DNA from: Patescibacteria group bacterium
GTDB taxonomy: Bacteria; Patescibacteriota; Microgenomatia; UBA8517
Direction: 5' to 3'
Assembly (NCBI GenBank): GCA_022868165.1
Contig: JALHYA010000001.1
Span: 76,937-111,948, forward strand
Length of the DNA stretch: 35,012 nucleotides
Both the position numbers and the translations under genes were made by a program. Positions 7,597-12,376 of the stretch are shown piece by piece. The notes beneath the pieces were generated by a model. That model saw only the letters and a list, made by a program, of their open reading frames with translations. It was not told the origin of the DNA and did not search any database. The first letter of the stretch is position 1, and each line of letters starts with the position of its first letter.

Positions 7597-8193
7597 ATGG
7601 AACAAGGCCTACATAAAAAACATAAGGACGAAGAGCCTCCTTTAATTGCTGTACGGGTAACTAACCCTGTCACCTATTTAAAAATATGGTGGAAGAAAGT
7701 AATAGGAAATGAGGGTATCTCATTTAGTTTCAAAATAAAGCCGCTTACAGCAATAGCCATTAGCGTAGTCGTTGCAAGTATCGCATTTGGGGTTGGAAGA
7801 TTTGTTATACCTTTCACTATTCCTTTTTTTGAGTCGACCAAAATATTACCCACCCCTACACCCCAACAATGGAAAGAAACAGCTTTTATCGGTACTCTTC
7901 AATATTCGACCATAACGGATAGGTACTATTTGATAGTTACTTCCTCATCTGAGGCAATTAATCTTGAAGTTCCGCAAAACATTGACCTTAAAAGCATGGT
8001 TGGCAAAAGAATTTTCGCAACAGGGAGCTATAACAAATCAATGCGCCTACTTAAAGTGGCCGACGCTAAAGATATGGAAATACTTCCTAAAAGCCCTGAG
8101 CCTGTCCCTACGACCGAGCCAACACCAACTCCAATTCCTACACCAACACCGACATTAGAACCAACACCAACACCGATTGAAAGCCCGCAATAA
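7597..8193 (+). CDS. Membrane-anchored protein with Pro/Thr-rich tail
   Basis: 198 residues, function not recognised. A basic cytoplasmic N-terminus (residues 1-48) is followed by one membrane helix (about 49-72) and an outer domain of about 90 residues with a beta-rich pattern (FIGTLQYSTITDRYYLIVTSS, then VGKRIFATGSYNKSMRLLKV). This could be a small OB-like or sugar-binding fold. The last 30 residues are PTPTPIPTPTPTLEPTPTP repeats, a typical extended cell-surface spacer and a possible O-glycosylation target. The neighbouring glycan genes make glycosylation plausible but unproven. An intrinsic terminator lies 86 bases downstream. Confidence 0.85.
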   Translation: MEQGLHKKHKDEEPPLIAVRVTNPVTYLKIWWKKVIGNEGISFSFKIKPLTAIAISVVVASIAFGVGRFVIPFTIPFFESTKILPTPTPQQWKETAFIGTLQYSTITDRYYLIVTSSSEAINLEVPQNIDLKSMVGKRIFATGSYNKSMRLLKVADAKDMEILPKSPEPVPTTEPTPTPIPTPTPTLEPTPTPIESPQ

Positions 8194-8202
8194 TTCGAAC
8201 AT

Positions 8203-8231
8203 TTGACATTAATAAAAACGTGTGCGATTAT
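8203..8231 (+). promoter_or_regulatory. Possible promoter upstream of the secreted protein gene
   Basis: TTGACA (8203-8208), 17 bases, GATTAT (8226-8231, 4 of 6 matches). If used, the leader would be about 125 bases and would include the terminator at 8280-8302. The weak -10 keeps this uncertain. Confidence 0.3.
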
Positions 8232-8279
8232 GGGCCAGGGTATATGGGCTTCGCTTTCTTCAACATAGAAAACTATATC

Positions 8280-8302
8280 AACCGCCTCTTTTGCGGTTTT
8301 TT
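8280..8302 (+). terminator. Intrinsic terminator
   Basis: AACCGC-CTCTTTT-GCGGTT followed by a run of six Ts. It should end the transcript of the 7597-8193 gene. Because it also lies before the secreted protein gene it could act as an attenuator if that gene is read from a promoter at 8203. Confidence 0.85.
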
Positions 8303-8311
8303 ATTGCTTTC

Positions 8312-8331
8312 GCACTTACACCATAAAGTGC
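8312..8331 (+). promoter_or_regulatory. Leader hairpin before the secreted protein gene
   Basis: GCACTT, 8-base loop, AAGTGC: a perfect 6-bp stem about 18 bases before the Shine-Dalgarno GGGGGG (8350-8355). The same hairpin-then-strong-Shine-Dalgarno layout is seen at the tiny membrane protein genes. Confidence 0.4.
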
Positions 8332-8363
8332 ATAAACAAAGGTGTTGAAGGGGGGTGAGAAGA

Positions 8364-9161
8364 ATGAAAAAACTAATTTCAATTTTAGGAGGATTAGTAT
8401 TGACCTTGGCTTTGGTCACTGTGGTTTCCGCAGCAAAGCCTGCTGATAATCACGCGGGTGCCGTAACCTATGGTTGGCATTTGTCTGGAGCGGTTATGCC
8501 AGTACCACCATATGGATCACTGGACATTCCTGGTTCCGATACTGCCTCAAAGTTAATTGTTAATCAACCGAACGGAAAAGTAACTACCAATGTAACTGGA
8601 GTGATGAAGGGTTTAAATCCTGACACTACTTATACCGTATACCTTTCAAATGGATATACGCCATATACTCCTCAGAGCGTGGTAGGTACATGGACATGGA
8701 CAGTATTGGGAACATATGTTCACGATATAATCATTACTACCCAAAATCCTGATGGTACATTCTCAGGAACAGGAGGATGGCCATCCGGTGGTCTTTATCA
8801 AACTACGGAAACCATTACAGGACAAATCGTAGGTAATACAGTAACTTTTACCACGACTTATTTAGGACCCTATAACCCAGGTTACACGGTAACAGTTACA
8901 GGTACTATTAATCCTGGTGGCTCCATAAGCGGTAATTCGCCATGGGCATGGAATACAAGTGCTGGTGCAGTAAAACCTGCTTTAGGCTCAACTGGCTGGC
9001 CAGGTTTGTTGACAGGGGTAAGTACGTTTACCTTTACAACCAATAGTGGGGGTGAAGGAAGTTGGCACTACAACTTTAAGGATACAGTTCTTAAAGAATT
9101 TTCTGTTTGGATTAACGGAGCTGGTGCAACAATATTGATTAGTGATTCAATATTGTTCTAA
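8364..9161 (+). CDS. Secreted Thr/Gly-rich beta-structured protein
   Basis: 265 residues, not recognised as a named family. A clear signal peptide MKKLISILGGLVLTLALVTVVSA (cleavage probably after residue 22 or 23) is followed by a Cys-free, Thr/Gly/Ser/Tyr-rich domain with alternating hydrophobic residues typical of a beta-sandwich (GLNPDTTYTVYLSNGY, TITGQIVGNTVTFTTTYLG, VTVTGTINPGGSISG). No membrane anchor, LPxTG or repeat unit is visible, so it should be exported free or loosely attached. The start at 8364 follows a GGGGGGTGA ribosome-binding site; the GTG at 8355 lies inside that site. Strong terminators lie on both sides, so the gene is a single unit. Confidence 0.85.
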   Translation: MKKLISILGGLVLTLALVTVVSAAKPADNHAGAVTYGWHLSGAVMPVPPYGSLDIPGSDTASKLIVNQPNGKVTTNVTGVMKGLNPDTTYTVYLSNGYTPYTPQSVVGTWTWTVLGTYVHDIIITTQNPDGTFSGTGGWPSGGLYQTTETITGQIVGNTVTFTTTYLGPYNPGYTVTVTGTINPGGSISGNSPWAWNTSAGAVKPALGSTGWPGLLTGVSTFTFTTNSGGEGSWHYNFKDTVLKEFSVWINGAGATILISDSILF

Positions 9162-9179
9162 TCCAAACAAGGTTTTCGG

Positions 9180-9211
9180 AACAACCCATCGGATTTTTTC
9201 GGTGGGTTGTT
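9180..9211 (+). terminator. Intrinsic terminator after the secreted protein gene
   Basis: ACAACCCATCG pairs with CGGTGGGTTGT (11 positions, one T-G wobble) around a T-rich loop, followed by TTGTTGG. It ends about 20 bases after the stop codon of the secreted protein gene. Confidence 0.8.
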
Positions 9212-9222
9212 TGTTGGTGGCA

Positions 9223-9253
9223 CGAAGTAATTCCACTTCCGAAGTGTAATCGT
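9223..9253. repeat. 31-base imperfect direct repeat, left copy
   Basis: Matches 10328-10358 at 26 of 31 positions without gaps. It contains the inverted repeat CACTTC-C-GAAGTG. The two copies bracket the zeta-like kinase and its 55-residue partner. Confidence 0.6.
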
Positions 9254-9274
9254 AAAAAACTTGCCTATCTCGGC

Positions 9275-9292
9275 TAGTTGGTCAAACAACTA
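9275..9292. other. Small hairpin upstream of the zeta-like gene
   Basis: TAGTTG-GTCAAA-CAACTA, a 6-bp inverted repeat in the otherwise empty 9254-9320 stretch. It could be a binding site or a short RNA hairpin; nothing else is recognisable there. Confidence 0.3.
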
Positions 9293-9325
9293 TTTACGCT
9301 CAAACTAATCAATATTATACCAAAT

Positions 9326-9364
9326 TTGACCCAAAACACACGTATGTTCATATATAATATGTGT
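9326..9364 (+). promoter_or_regulatory. Promoter and possible operator of the zeta-like module
   Basis: TTGACC (9326-9331) and TATAAT (9353-9358) are 21 bases apart, too long for an ideal sigma70 promoter; TATATA at 9351 gives 19. An inverted repeat ACACGTAT (9338-9345) / ATATGTGT (9357-9364, one mismatch) covers the -10 and is a good candidate operator. The ATG at 9369 is 10 bases after TATAAT, so the mRNA would be nearly leaderless. Confidence 0.5.
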
Positions 9365-9368
9365 AAAT

Positions 9369-10085
9369 ATGAGCACAATTTCAGACAAGGCTATTGAGTT
9401 TGTCAAAAAAAGTAAAAAATTGTTTGTTAATAAGTTTGCCAGCTTAGATATTTACAGTCCTGTTAAAGACCCGATAACATTTTTCATGGCTGGAAGTCCA
9501 GGAGCTGGAAAAACAGAGTATTCCAAAGGTTTTATAGAAAACATCGAGACAGAGGAAAAGGGAGCAAGAATCGTGCGAATTGACCCTGATGAAACTCGAA
9601 AAATTATACCTGGGTATACAGGCGCAAACGCTTGGGAGATACAAGCGGCGGCCTCGTTAGCAATCGAGCCCATACTGGATCATGTTCTTCACAATAATTT
9701 AAACTTTGTTCTAGATGGAACTTTTTCTAACTACGTAAAAAGTAAAAGTAATATTGAGAGATGCATAAAACATAGTAGAAGGGTTGGTATCTATTATATC
9801 TACTTGAAACCAGAGGTTGCTTGGGCATTTACAATGCAAAGGGAAAAGCTTGATGGTAGACGTATACTTTTAGAAACATTTATAGAGGATTTCTTCTTGG
9901 CAAAAGACAGTGTTCAAAAAATCAAAGATGAGTACGGCGATAAAGTCCACCTATATTTGATCTTAAAAGATGACGCGGGTACGGTCAAAAAAACGTTGTT
10001 TGAGGTTGTCAAAATTGACAGTTATATCGATAAAAAGTACAATAATAAGGACCTTGAGGAGTTATTGAAGAAAGTCCAGATATGA
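9369..10085 (+). CDS. Zeta-toxin-like P-loop kinase
   Basis: 238 residues. Walker A GSPGAGKT (42-49), the acidic IDPDETRK (71-78) after the second strand, LDGTFS (115-120) and an Arg-containing lid QREKLDGRR (157-165) match the zeta toxin/PezT fold. Known zeta toxins phosphorylate UDP-N-acetylglucosamine and so block cell-wall synthesis; some family members are instead housekeeping or chaperone-like kinases. No epsilon antitoxin gene lies upstream; instead a 55-residue ORF overlaps the stop codon by ATGA. Start at 9369 is favoured by the promoter spacing. The autoregulatory-looking palindrome, the flanking repeats and the isolation between terminator and repeat suggest a mobile or addictive module, not proven. 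Confidence 0.82.
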   Translation: MSTISDKAIEFVKKSKKLFVNKFASLDIYSPVKDPITFFMAGSPGAGKTEYSKGFIENIETEEKGARIVRIDPDETRKIIPGYTGANAWEIQAAASLAIEPILDHVLHNNLNFVLDGTFSNYVKSKSNIERCIKHSRRVGIYYIYLKPEVAWAFTMQREKLDGRRILLETFIEDFFLAKDSVQKIKDEYGDKVHLYLILKDDAGTVKKTLFEVVKIDSYIDKKYNNKDLEELLKKVQI

Positions 10086-10249
10086 ATTTCCTAGACTTGA
10101 TTAGATTCGGCAAAAAAGACAACTTCACCAATTTTTTCGATTATCCTGCCGCGAAGAGAAAAAAAATAATTGTAAGATCAGCCAGAAGAGGGGCTGAATT
10201 ACAGTTGGCATTGGTGAAAAGATACGAGATGAAGTACGGAACTAAATAA
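10082..10249 (+). CDS. Small basic protein coupled to zeta-like kinase (55 aa)
   Basis: Not recognised. Begins MNFLDLIRFGKKDNF and has a basic helical stretch AAKRKKIIVRSARRGAELQ, ending KRYEMKYGTK. Its ATG overlaps the kinase stop (ATGA), so the two proteins are translationally coupled. No other frame or strand carries a better gene. A position directly behind a zeta-like kinase suggests an antitoxin, regulator or cofactor, but it does not resemble epsilon or PezA that I can tell, and coupling after rather than before the toxin is unusual. Real gene status rests on the perfect overlap and an amphipathic, charged composition. Confidence 0.65.
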   Translation: MNFLDLIRFGKKDNFTNFFDYPAAKRKKIIVRSARRGAELQLALVKRYEMKYGTK

Positions 10250-10327
10250 CGTACTTTCTTGCGTTGCTTAACAACAATTTTCTTCAATTAAGTCTTACAA
10301 GCTAGATTGTGCGATGCCCGCCCTTTG

Positions 10328-10358
10328 CGAAGCTATTCCACTCCCGAAGTGGAAGCGT
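10328..10358. repeat. 31-base imperfect direct repeat, right copy
   Basis: Partner of 9223-9253 (26 of 31 identical). Here the core is TTCCACT-CCCGA-AGTGGAA, a perfect 7-bp hairpin, and outer CCCGCC (10319-10324) / GGCGGG (10370-10375) bases could extend it into a longer stem. Confidence 0.6.
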
Positions 10359-10398
10359 GGAATTAAATCGGCGGGTGGAAAGAATTGGAGAAAAAGCT

Positions 10399-10466
10399 GG
10401 GGTGGGGAGAGGAAACGGGACACAAAATGGAATGAATCCAAATGTGTGCGTAACTTCGCCCCACCC
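10399..10466 (-). terminator. Branched terminator of tiny membrane protein gene, copy 1
   Basis: On the minus strand GGGTGGGG (10466-10459) pairs with CCCCACCC (10407-10400), followed by CAGCTTTTTC. The large loop holds a second stem: ACACA/TGTGT (10420-10424 with 10043 offset, i.e. 10443-10447) and TGGA/TCCA (10428-10431 with 10437-10440). It starts 14 bases after the stop codon of the 10480-10695 gene. Confidence 0.65.
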
Positions 10467-10479
10467 TTTTTCGAACCTT

Positions 10480-10695
10480 TCAGTGGCTGATCTTGTGATA
10501 GCTGGCGTTCGCCTTGAGCACCATAAGGGTAACGAAAACCCCCAACATGGCAAAGCTGATGGCAAATGCCGTGCCGAGCCGCACAAGCTGCCAGACGTCA
10601 TTGATGTCGACATCAAACCCGACCCAGCTGGCGAACAGCGTCCGAATGGCCAGAATGATGGCGACAAAAACGGGAACCCAGACAAGATCTTTCAT
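10480..10695 (-). CDS. Tiny two-helix membrane protein, paralog 1 (71 aa)
   Basis: Not recognised as a named family. Two helices (about 4-25 and 42-61) joined by an acidic loop GFDVDINDVWQLVRLG. It is a paralog of the 11247-11462 product: shared positions include an Arg and Phe at the end of helix 1, Gly-x3-D in the loop, QL-x2-LG before helix 2, MLG-x-F inside it and KA-x2-S after it. Start at 10695 is set by GGAGG (10702-10706) on the coding strand. GC is high (35 of 60 at 10561-10620). It is a monocistronic unit with its own near-consensus promoter, 5' hairpin and branched terminator. High expression is likely; function unknown. Confidence 0.85.
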   Translation of the reverse strand: MKDLVWVPVFVAIILAIRTLFASWVGFDVDINDVWQLVRLGTAFAISFAMLGVFVTLMVLKANASYHKISH

Positions 10696-10701
10696 TGCAG
10701 G

Positions 10702-10740
10702 CCTCCTTAAGGTGCGAATTCCCTATTTAAGGGTAAAGGT
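10702..10740 (-). promoter_or_regulatory. Conserved mRNA leader of paralog 1
   Basis: After the -10 the leader reads hairpin CCCT-TAAAT-AGGG (10733-10721), AATTCGCACCTT, then GGAGG. From the -10 through CACCTT, 40 positions match the leader of paralog 2 with only two C/T changes near and in the hairpin, far better than the coding regions match. CCTT next to AAGG can pair weakly with the Shine-Dalgarno. Confidence 0.65.
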
Positions 10741-10776
10741 ATTCTAACATAGAAAAAATAGATATTCAACCTATAG
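10741..10776 (-). promoter_or_regulatory. Promoter of tiny membrane protein paralog 1
   Basis: On the minus strand: CTATAG (10776-10771), one base, TTGAAT (-35, 10769-10764), 17 bases, TAGAAT (-10, 10746-10741). It diverges from the extended -10 at 10802-10810; a second CTATAG (10780-10785) lies between the two promoters. Confidence 0.82.
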
Positions 10777-10801
10777 TGGCTATAGATATTCTCCCCTATT
10801 T

Positions 10802-10810
10802 TGCTATAAT
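10802..10810 (+). promoter_or_regulatory. Extended -10 promoter, leaderless start of 10818 gene
   Basis: TGCTATAAT is a perfect extended -10. The ATG at 10818 begins 7 bases later, where transcription itself should start. There is no Shine-Dalgarno and no good -35. Confidence 0.7.
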
Positions 10811-10817
10811 CTCCCAT

Positions 10818-11147
10818 ATGTCCAAACAGGAAAGGGAGACATTCGAGCCGCAAGACCCCACGGCGGAGCTCTTTTGGGAAATAGATTTAAAACAGCTTAA
10901 TTCCCTTGTGGAAGGCTTGTTTAACTACAAAAATTTTCAAAGACTCCGAGAGGACCCTGGGGGCGCTCCCCTACCTTTTGATTTTGTTGCTTATTATCAG
11001 GAAACTTGCGAACAGATAGAGTATTACCTTTTTGTGGAAAAAACCGAGGAAAAGGGAAAATTTTACCTTACCGTCTCGCGCGGAGCTTCTCCTGTAATAA
11101 GAGATATCTTAGGAAGTAATCTACCGCCTGTCAGGTTTTCTTCTTAA
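10818..11147 (+). CDS. Hypothetical soluble protein (109 aa)
   Basis: Not recognised. 109 residues, acidic, soluble, without signal peptide: MSKQERETFEPQDPTAELFW, then a helical DLKQLNSLVEGLFNYKNFQRL, a loop DPGGAPLPFDF and an alternating beta pattern QIEYYLFVEKTEEKGKFYLTVSRG. It could be a small alpha/beta domain. The ATG at 10818 is chosen because TGCTATAAT lies 7 bases before it; a GTG at 10776 lies upstream of that promoter. It is sandwiched between the two paralogous tiny membrane protein genes, which run the other way. Confidence 0.72.
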   Translation: MSKQERETFEPQDPTAELFWEIDLKQLNSLVEGLFNYKNFQRLREDPGGAPLPFDFVAYYQETCEQIEYYLFVEKTEEKGKFYLTVSRGASPVIRDILGSNLPPVRFSS

Positions 11148-11159
11148 ATGAAGAGATAG

Positions 11160-11231
11160 GGGATGGAGTGAACGGAAGCATGCTTGGAGGCAAGAAATGC
11201 CATCTAGGCACACAACCATCCACCCCATCCC
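11160..11231 (-). terminator. 3' stem-loop of tiny membrane protein gene, copy 2
   Basis: GGGATGGAGTG (11160-11170) pairs with CACCCCATCCC (11221-11231), 11 positions with one G-T wobble. The loop holds GGCA-AGAAA-TGCC (11189-11201) and the palindrome AAGCATGCTT (11176-11185). No clean T-run follows on either strand, so it may act mainly as a 3' stabiliser. It lies between convergent genes. Confidence 0.5.
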
Positions 11232-11246
11232 TTGCCCGGGAGGCTC

Positions 11247-11462
11247 CTAGTTCTGGCTCCCAATCGCCTTCGAGATGACGGCAAAAGAGAAGCCGCCCAG
11301 CATGATCAGGCTGAGACCGAAGAAGAGACCGAGTTTGGCCAGCTGTTGGCCATTGTTGACGTCGATCACTTCGAAGTTCAGCCCGAGCGCCACGAACATC
11401 CATCGGATGATGGTGAGTATGGCGACAAGCGCCACAATCCAGAGAACGCTCCGCCGGAACAT
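11247..11462 (-). CDS. Tiny two-helix membrane protein, paralog 2 (71 aa)
   Basis: Paralog of the 10480-10695 product and of the same length. Two helices (about 6-27 and 45-65) flank the loop NFEVIDVNNGQQLAKLG. The N-terminus MFRRS would put the start inside by the positive-inside rule. The start at 11462 follows GGGAGGTGAAAG on the coding strand. In this copy the leader CACCT can pair with AGGTG of the ribosome-binding site (loop TGGG), which would hide it. It lies directly behind the ferric-reductase-like gene but has its own promoter. Function unknown; a small regulator or subunit of a membrane complex is a reasonable guess. Confidence 0.85.
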   Translation of the reverse strand: MFRRSVLWIVALVAILTIIRWMFVALGLNFEVIDVNNGQQLAKLGLFFGLSLIMLGGFSFAVISKAIGSQN

Positions 11463-11466
11463 CTTT

Positions 11467-11506
11467 CACCTCCCAAGGTGCGAATTCCCTGTTTAAGGGT
11501 AAGGGT
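11467..11506 (-). promoter_or_regulatory. Conserved mRNA leader of paralog 2, SD-masking hairpin
   Basis: Hairpin CCCT-TAAAC-AGGG (11499-11487), AATTCGCACCTT, then CACCT-TGGG-AGGTG (11480-11467), which includes the Shine-Dalgarno. The 5-bp stem could make translation respond to temperature or to a binding factor. Confidence 0.55.
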
Positions 11507-11542
11507 ATTCTAACACGGAAGAATCACTATTTCAACCTATAA
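11507..11542 (-). promoter_or_regulatory. Promoter of tiny membrane protein paralog 2
   Basis: On the minus strand: TTATAG (11542-11537), one base, TTGAAA (-35, 11535-11530), 17 bases, TAGAAT (-10, 11512-11507). The TATAG box overlaps the stop codon of the ferric-reductase-like gene. Confidence 0.82.
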
Positions 11543-12193
11543 TCCAGATGGCTTTCGGAAGAGATTCCAAAGCTTATATATGCTTATTGCCGAAACCACA
11601 GCCACCGCGAACCACCAGAAATAAACAAAGGGAGGAAAGTGGGAATCGGTGCCTATAAAGTAGCTATGTATGGCAATCAGAAAAAACACGAAATAATTTA
11701 AGATATGGAACTTTCGCCAATGGTCTCTCCACCATGGTTCGGTTCTAAGAAAAACGGCTAAAACAGCCGCGCTTACCAGCCAAAAGCCCACCCTGCCAAA
11801 AGTATAAAAAAATTCGGTCCTTGTTGAGCAAAGCACGCAAAAAGCCGTAAAAACGTAGAAGGGGTCAAAAACTCTCCTTGCAAAGAAATTAAACGTCAAA
11901 AATAAGAGCGGGTGTATCACAATAAGCGCGTAGGCAATTGGCCCTTCGATGATATGAAATTTAAAAACCCAAGGCCCCAATTTCTCTATTAGTTTGGGCA
12001 TCAAACTTCCCAAAACTATCTGGAAAAAAATCATGGTAAAGGCAACGGTGCCTACAATTCTTTGAAGAAAATTCATCAAGATTGTCTTATTGGCTAAAGC
12101 TAGCTTCCATGGGGTGTCCGAAAAAACAGTGATTGGTCCCAATAAAAGTAAAACCAGCCAGACCGCAATCCAGAAATAAGATTTTTTAAACAT
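11537..12193 (-). CDS. Ferric-reductase-like haem membrane protein
   Basis: 218 residues with about six membrane helices. Two His pairs, H80/H94 and H163/H176, each 13-14 residues apart on facing helices, fit the bis-haem site of the ferric reductase-like transmembrane domain (YedZ/MsrQ, NOX/FRE). In that family it passes electrons across the membrane. No flavin or NAD domain is fused and no MsrP partner is in the window, so the electron donor is unknown. The start is ATG at 12193; a longer frame to 12232 reads through the tRNA and is rejected. The ATG lies 4 bases from the tRNA 3' end and has no Shine-Dalgarno, so it is probably translated from the processed tRNA-mRNA transcript. Confidence 0.82.
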   Translation of the reverse strand: MFKKSYFWIAVWLVLLLLGPITVFSDTPWKLALANKTILMNFLQRIVGTVAFTMIFFQIVLGSLMPKLIEKLGPWVFKFHIIEGPIAYALIVIHPLLFLTFNFFARRVFDPFYVFTAFCVLCSTRTEFFYTFGRVGFWLVSAAVLAVFLRTEPWWRDHWRKFHILNYFVFFLIAIHSYFIGTDSHFPPFVYFWWFAVAVVSAISIYKLWNLFRKPSGL

Positions 12194-12197
12194 CTGT

Positions 12198-12268
12198 GGA
12201 CGCGCCTGGATTCGAACCAGGGACCTTCGCAATGTGAATGCGACGCTCTACCGCTGAGCCACGCGTCC
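12198..12268 (-). tRNA. tRNA-Val (anticodon CAC)
   Basis: 71-base cloverleaf: acceptor GGACGCG/CGCGTCC, D arm GCTC/GAGC, anticodon arm TCGCA-TTCACAT-TGCGA with anticodon CAC, T arm CCTGG-TTCGAAT-CCAGG. All stems are perfect. The 3' CCA is not encoded (ACA follows). TAAAAT (12291-12286 on the minus strand), 17 bases before the 5' end, is a possible -10. Confidence 0.95.
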
Positions 12269-12316
12269 TATATGCTTAATCTAATATTTTAACACTTTCA
12301 TCTTTTTCACAACAAG

Positions 12317-12345
12317 TTGACACGCCTCTAATAAGCTTATAAAGT
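12317..12345 (+). promoter_or_regulatory. Promoter of the guaB-like gene
   Basis: Perfect -35 TTGACA (12317-12322). TAAAGT (12340-12345) lies at 17 bases; TATAAA (12338) would give 15. Unlike most genes here it leaves a leader of about 25-30 bases, filled by the palindrome at 12350-12371. Confidence 0.65.
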
Positions 12346-12349
12346 TAAA

Positions 12350-12371
12350 TGTAATGATTCATATCATTACA
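12350..12371 (+). promoter_or_regulatory. Perfect palindrome in the guaB leader
   Basis: TGTAATGAT-TCAT-ATCATTACA: 9-bp perfect arms and a 4-base loop, ending 5 bases before the ATG. It could be a repressor operator just behind the promoter, or an mRNA hairpin that replaces a ribosome-binding site; no Shine-Dalgarno is present. Confidence 0.65.
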
Positions 12372-12376
12372 AAAAT

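Noticed and set aside
8110-8190. Repetitive CCAACACC-type stretch that looks like a microsatellite or repeat array
   Set aside because: It encodes the Pro/Thr tail of the 7597-8193 protein; no spacers, so not a CRISPR array. No CRISPR array is seen anywhere in the window.
10309-10710. Long plus-strand frames over the paralog 1 gene and, at 11131-11469, over paralog 2
   Set aside because: The minus-strand frames have promoter, leader, ribosome-binding site, membrane helices and paralogy; the others are low-complexity shadows.
12194-12232. N-terminal extension of the ferric-reductase-like protein (MRRSLVRIQARPQ)
   Set aside because: It is translated from the tRNA-Val sequence; such RIQARP peptides are a common artefact of reading through a tRNA.
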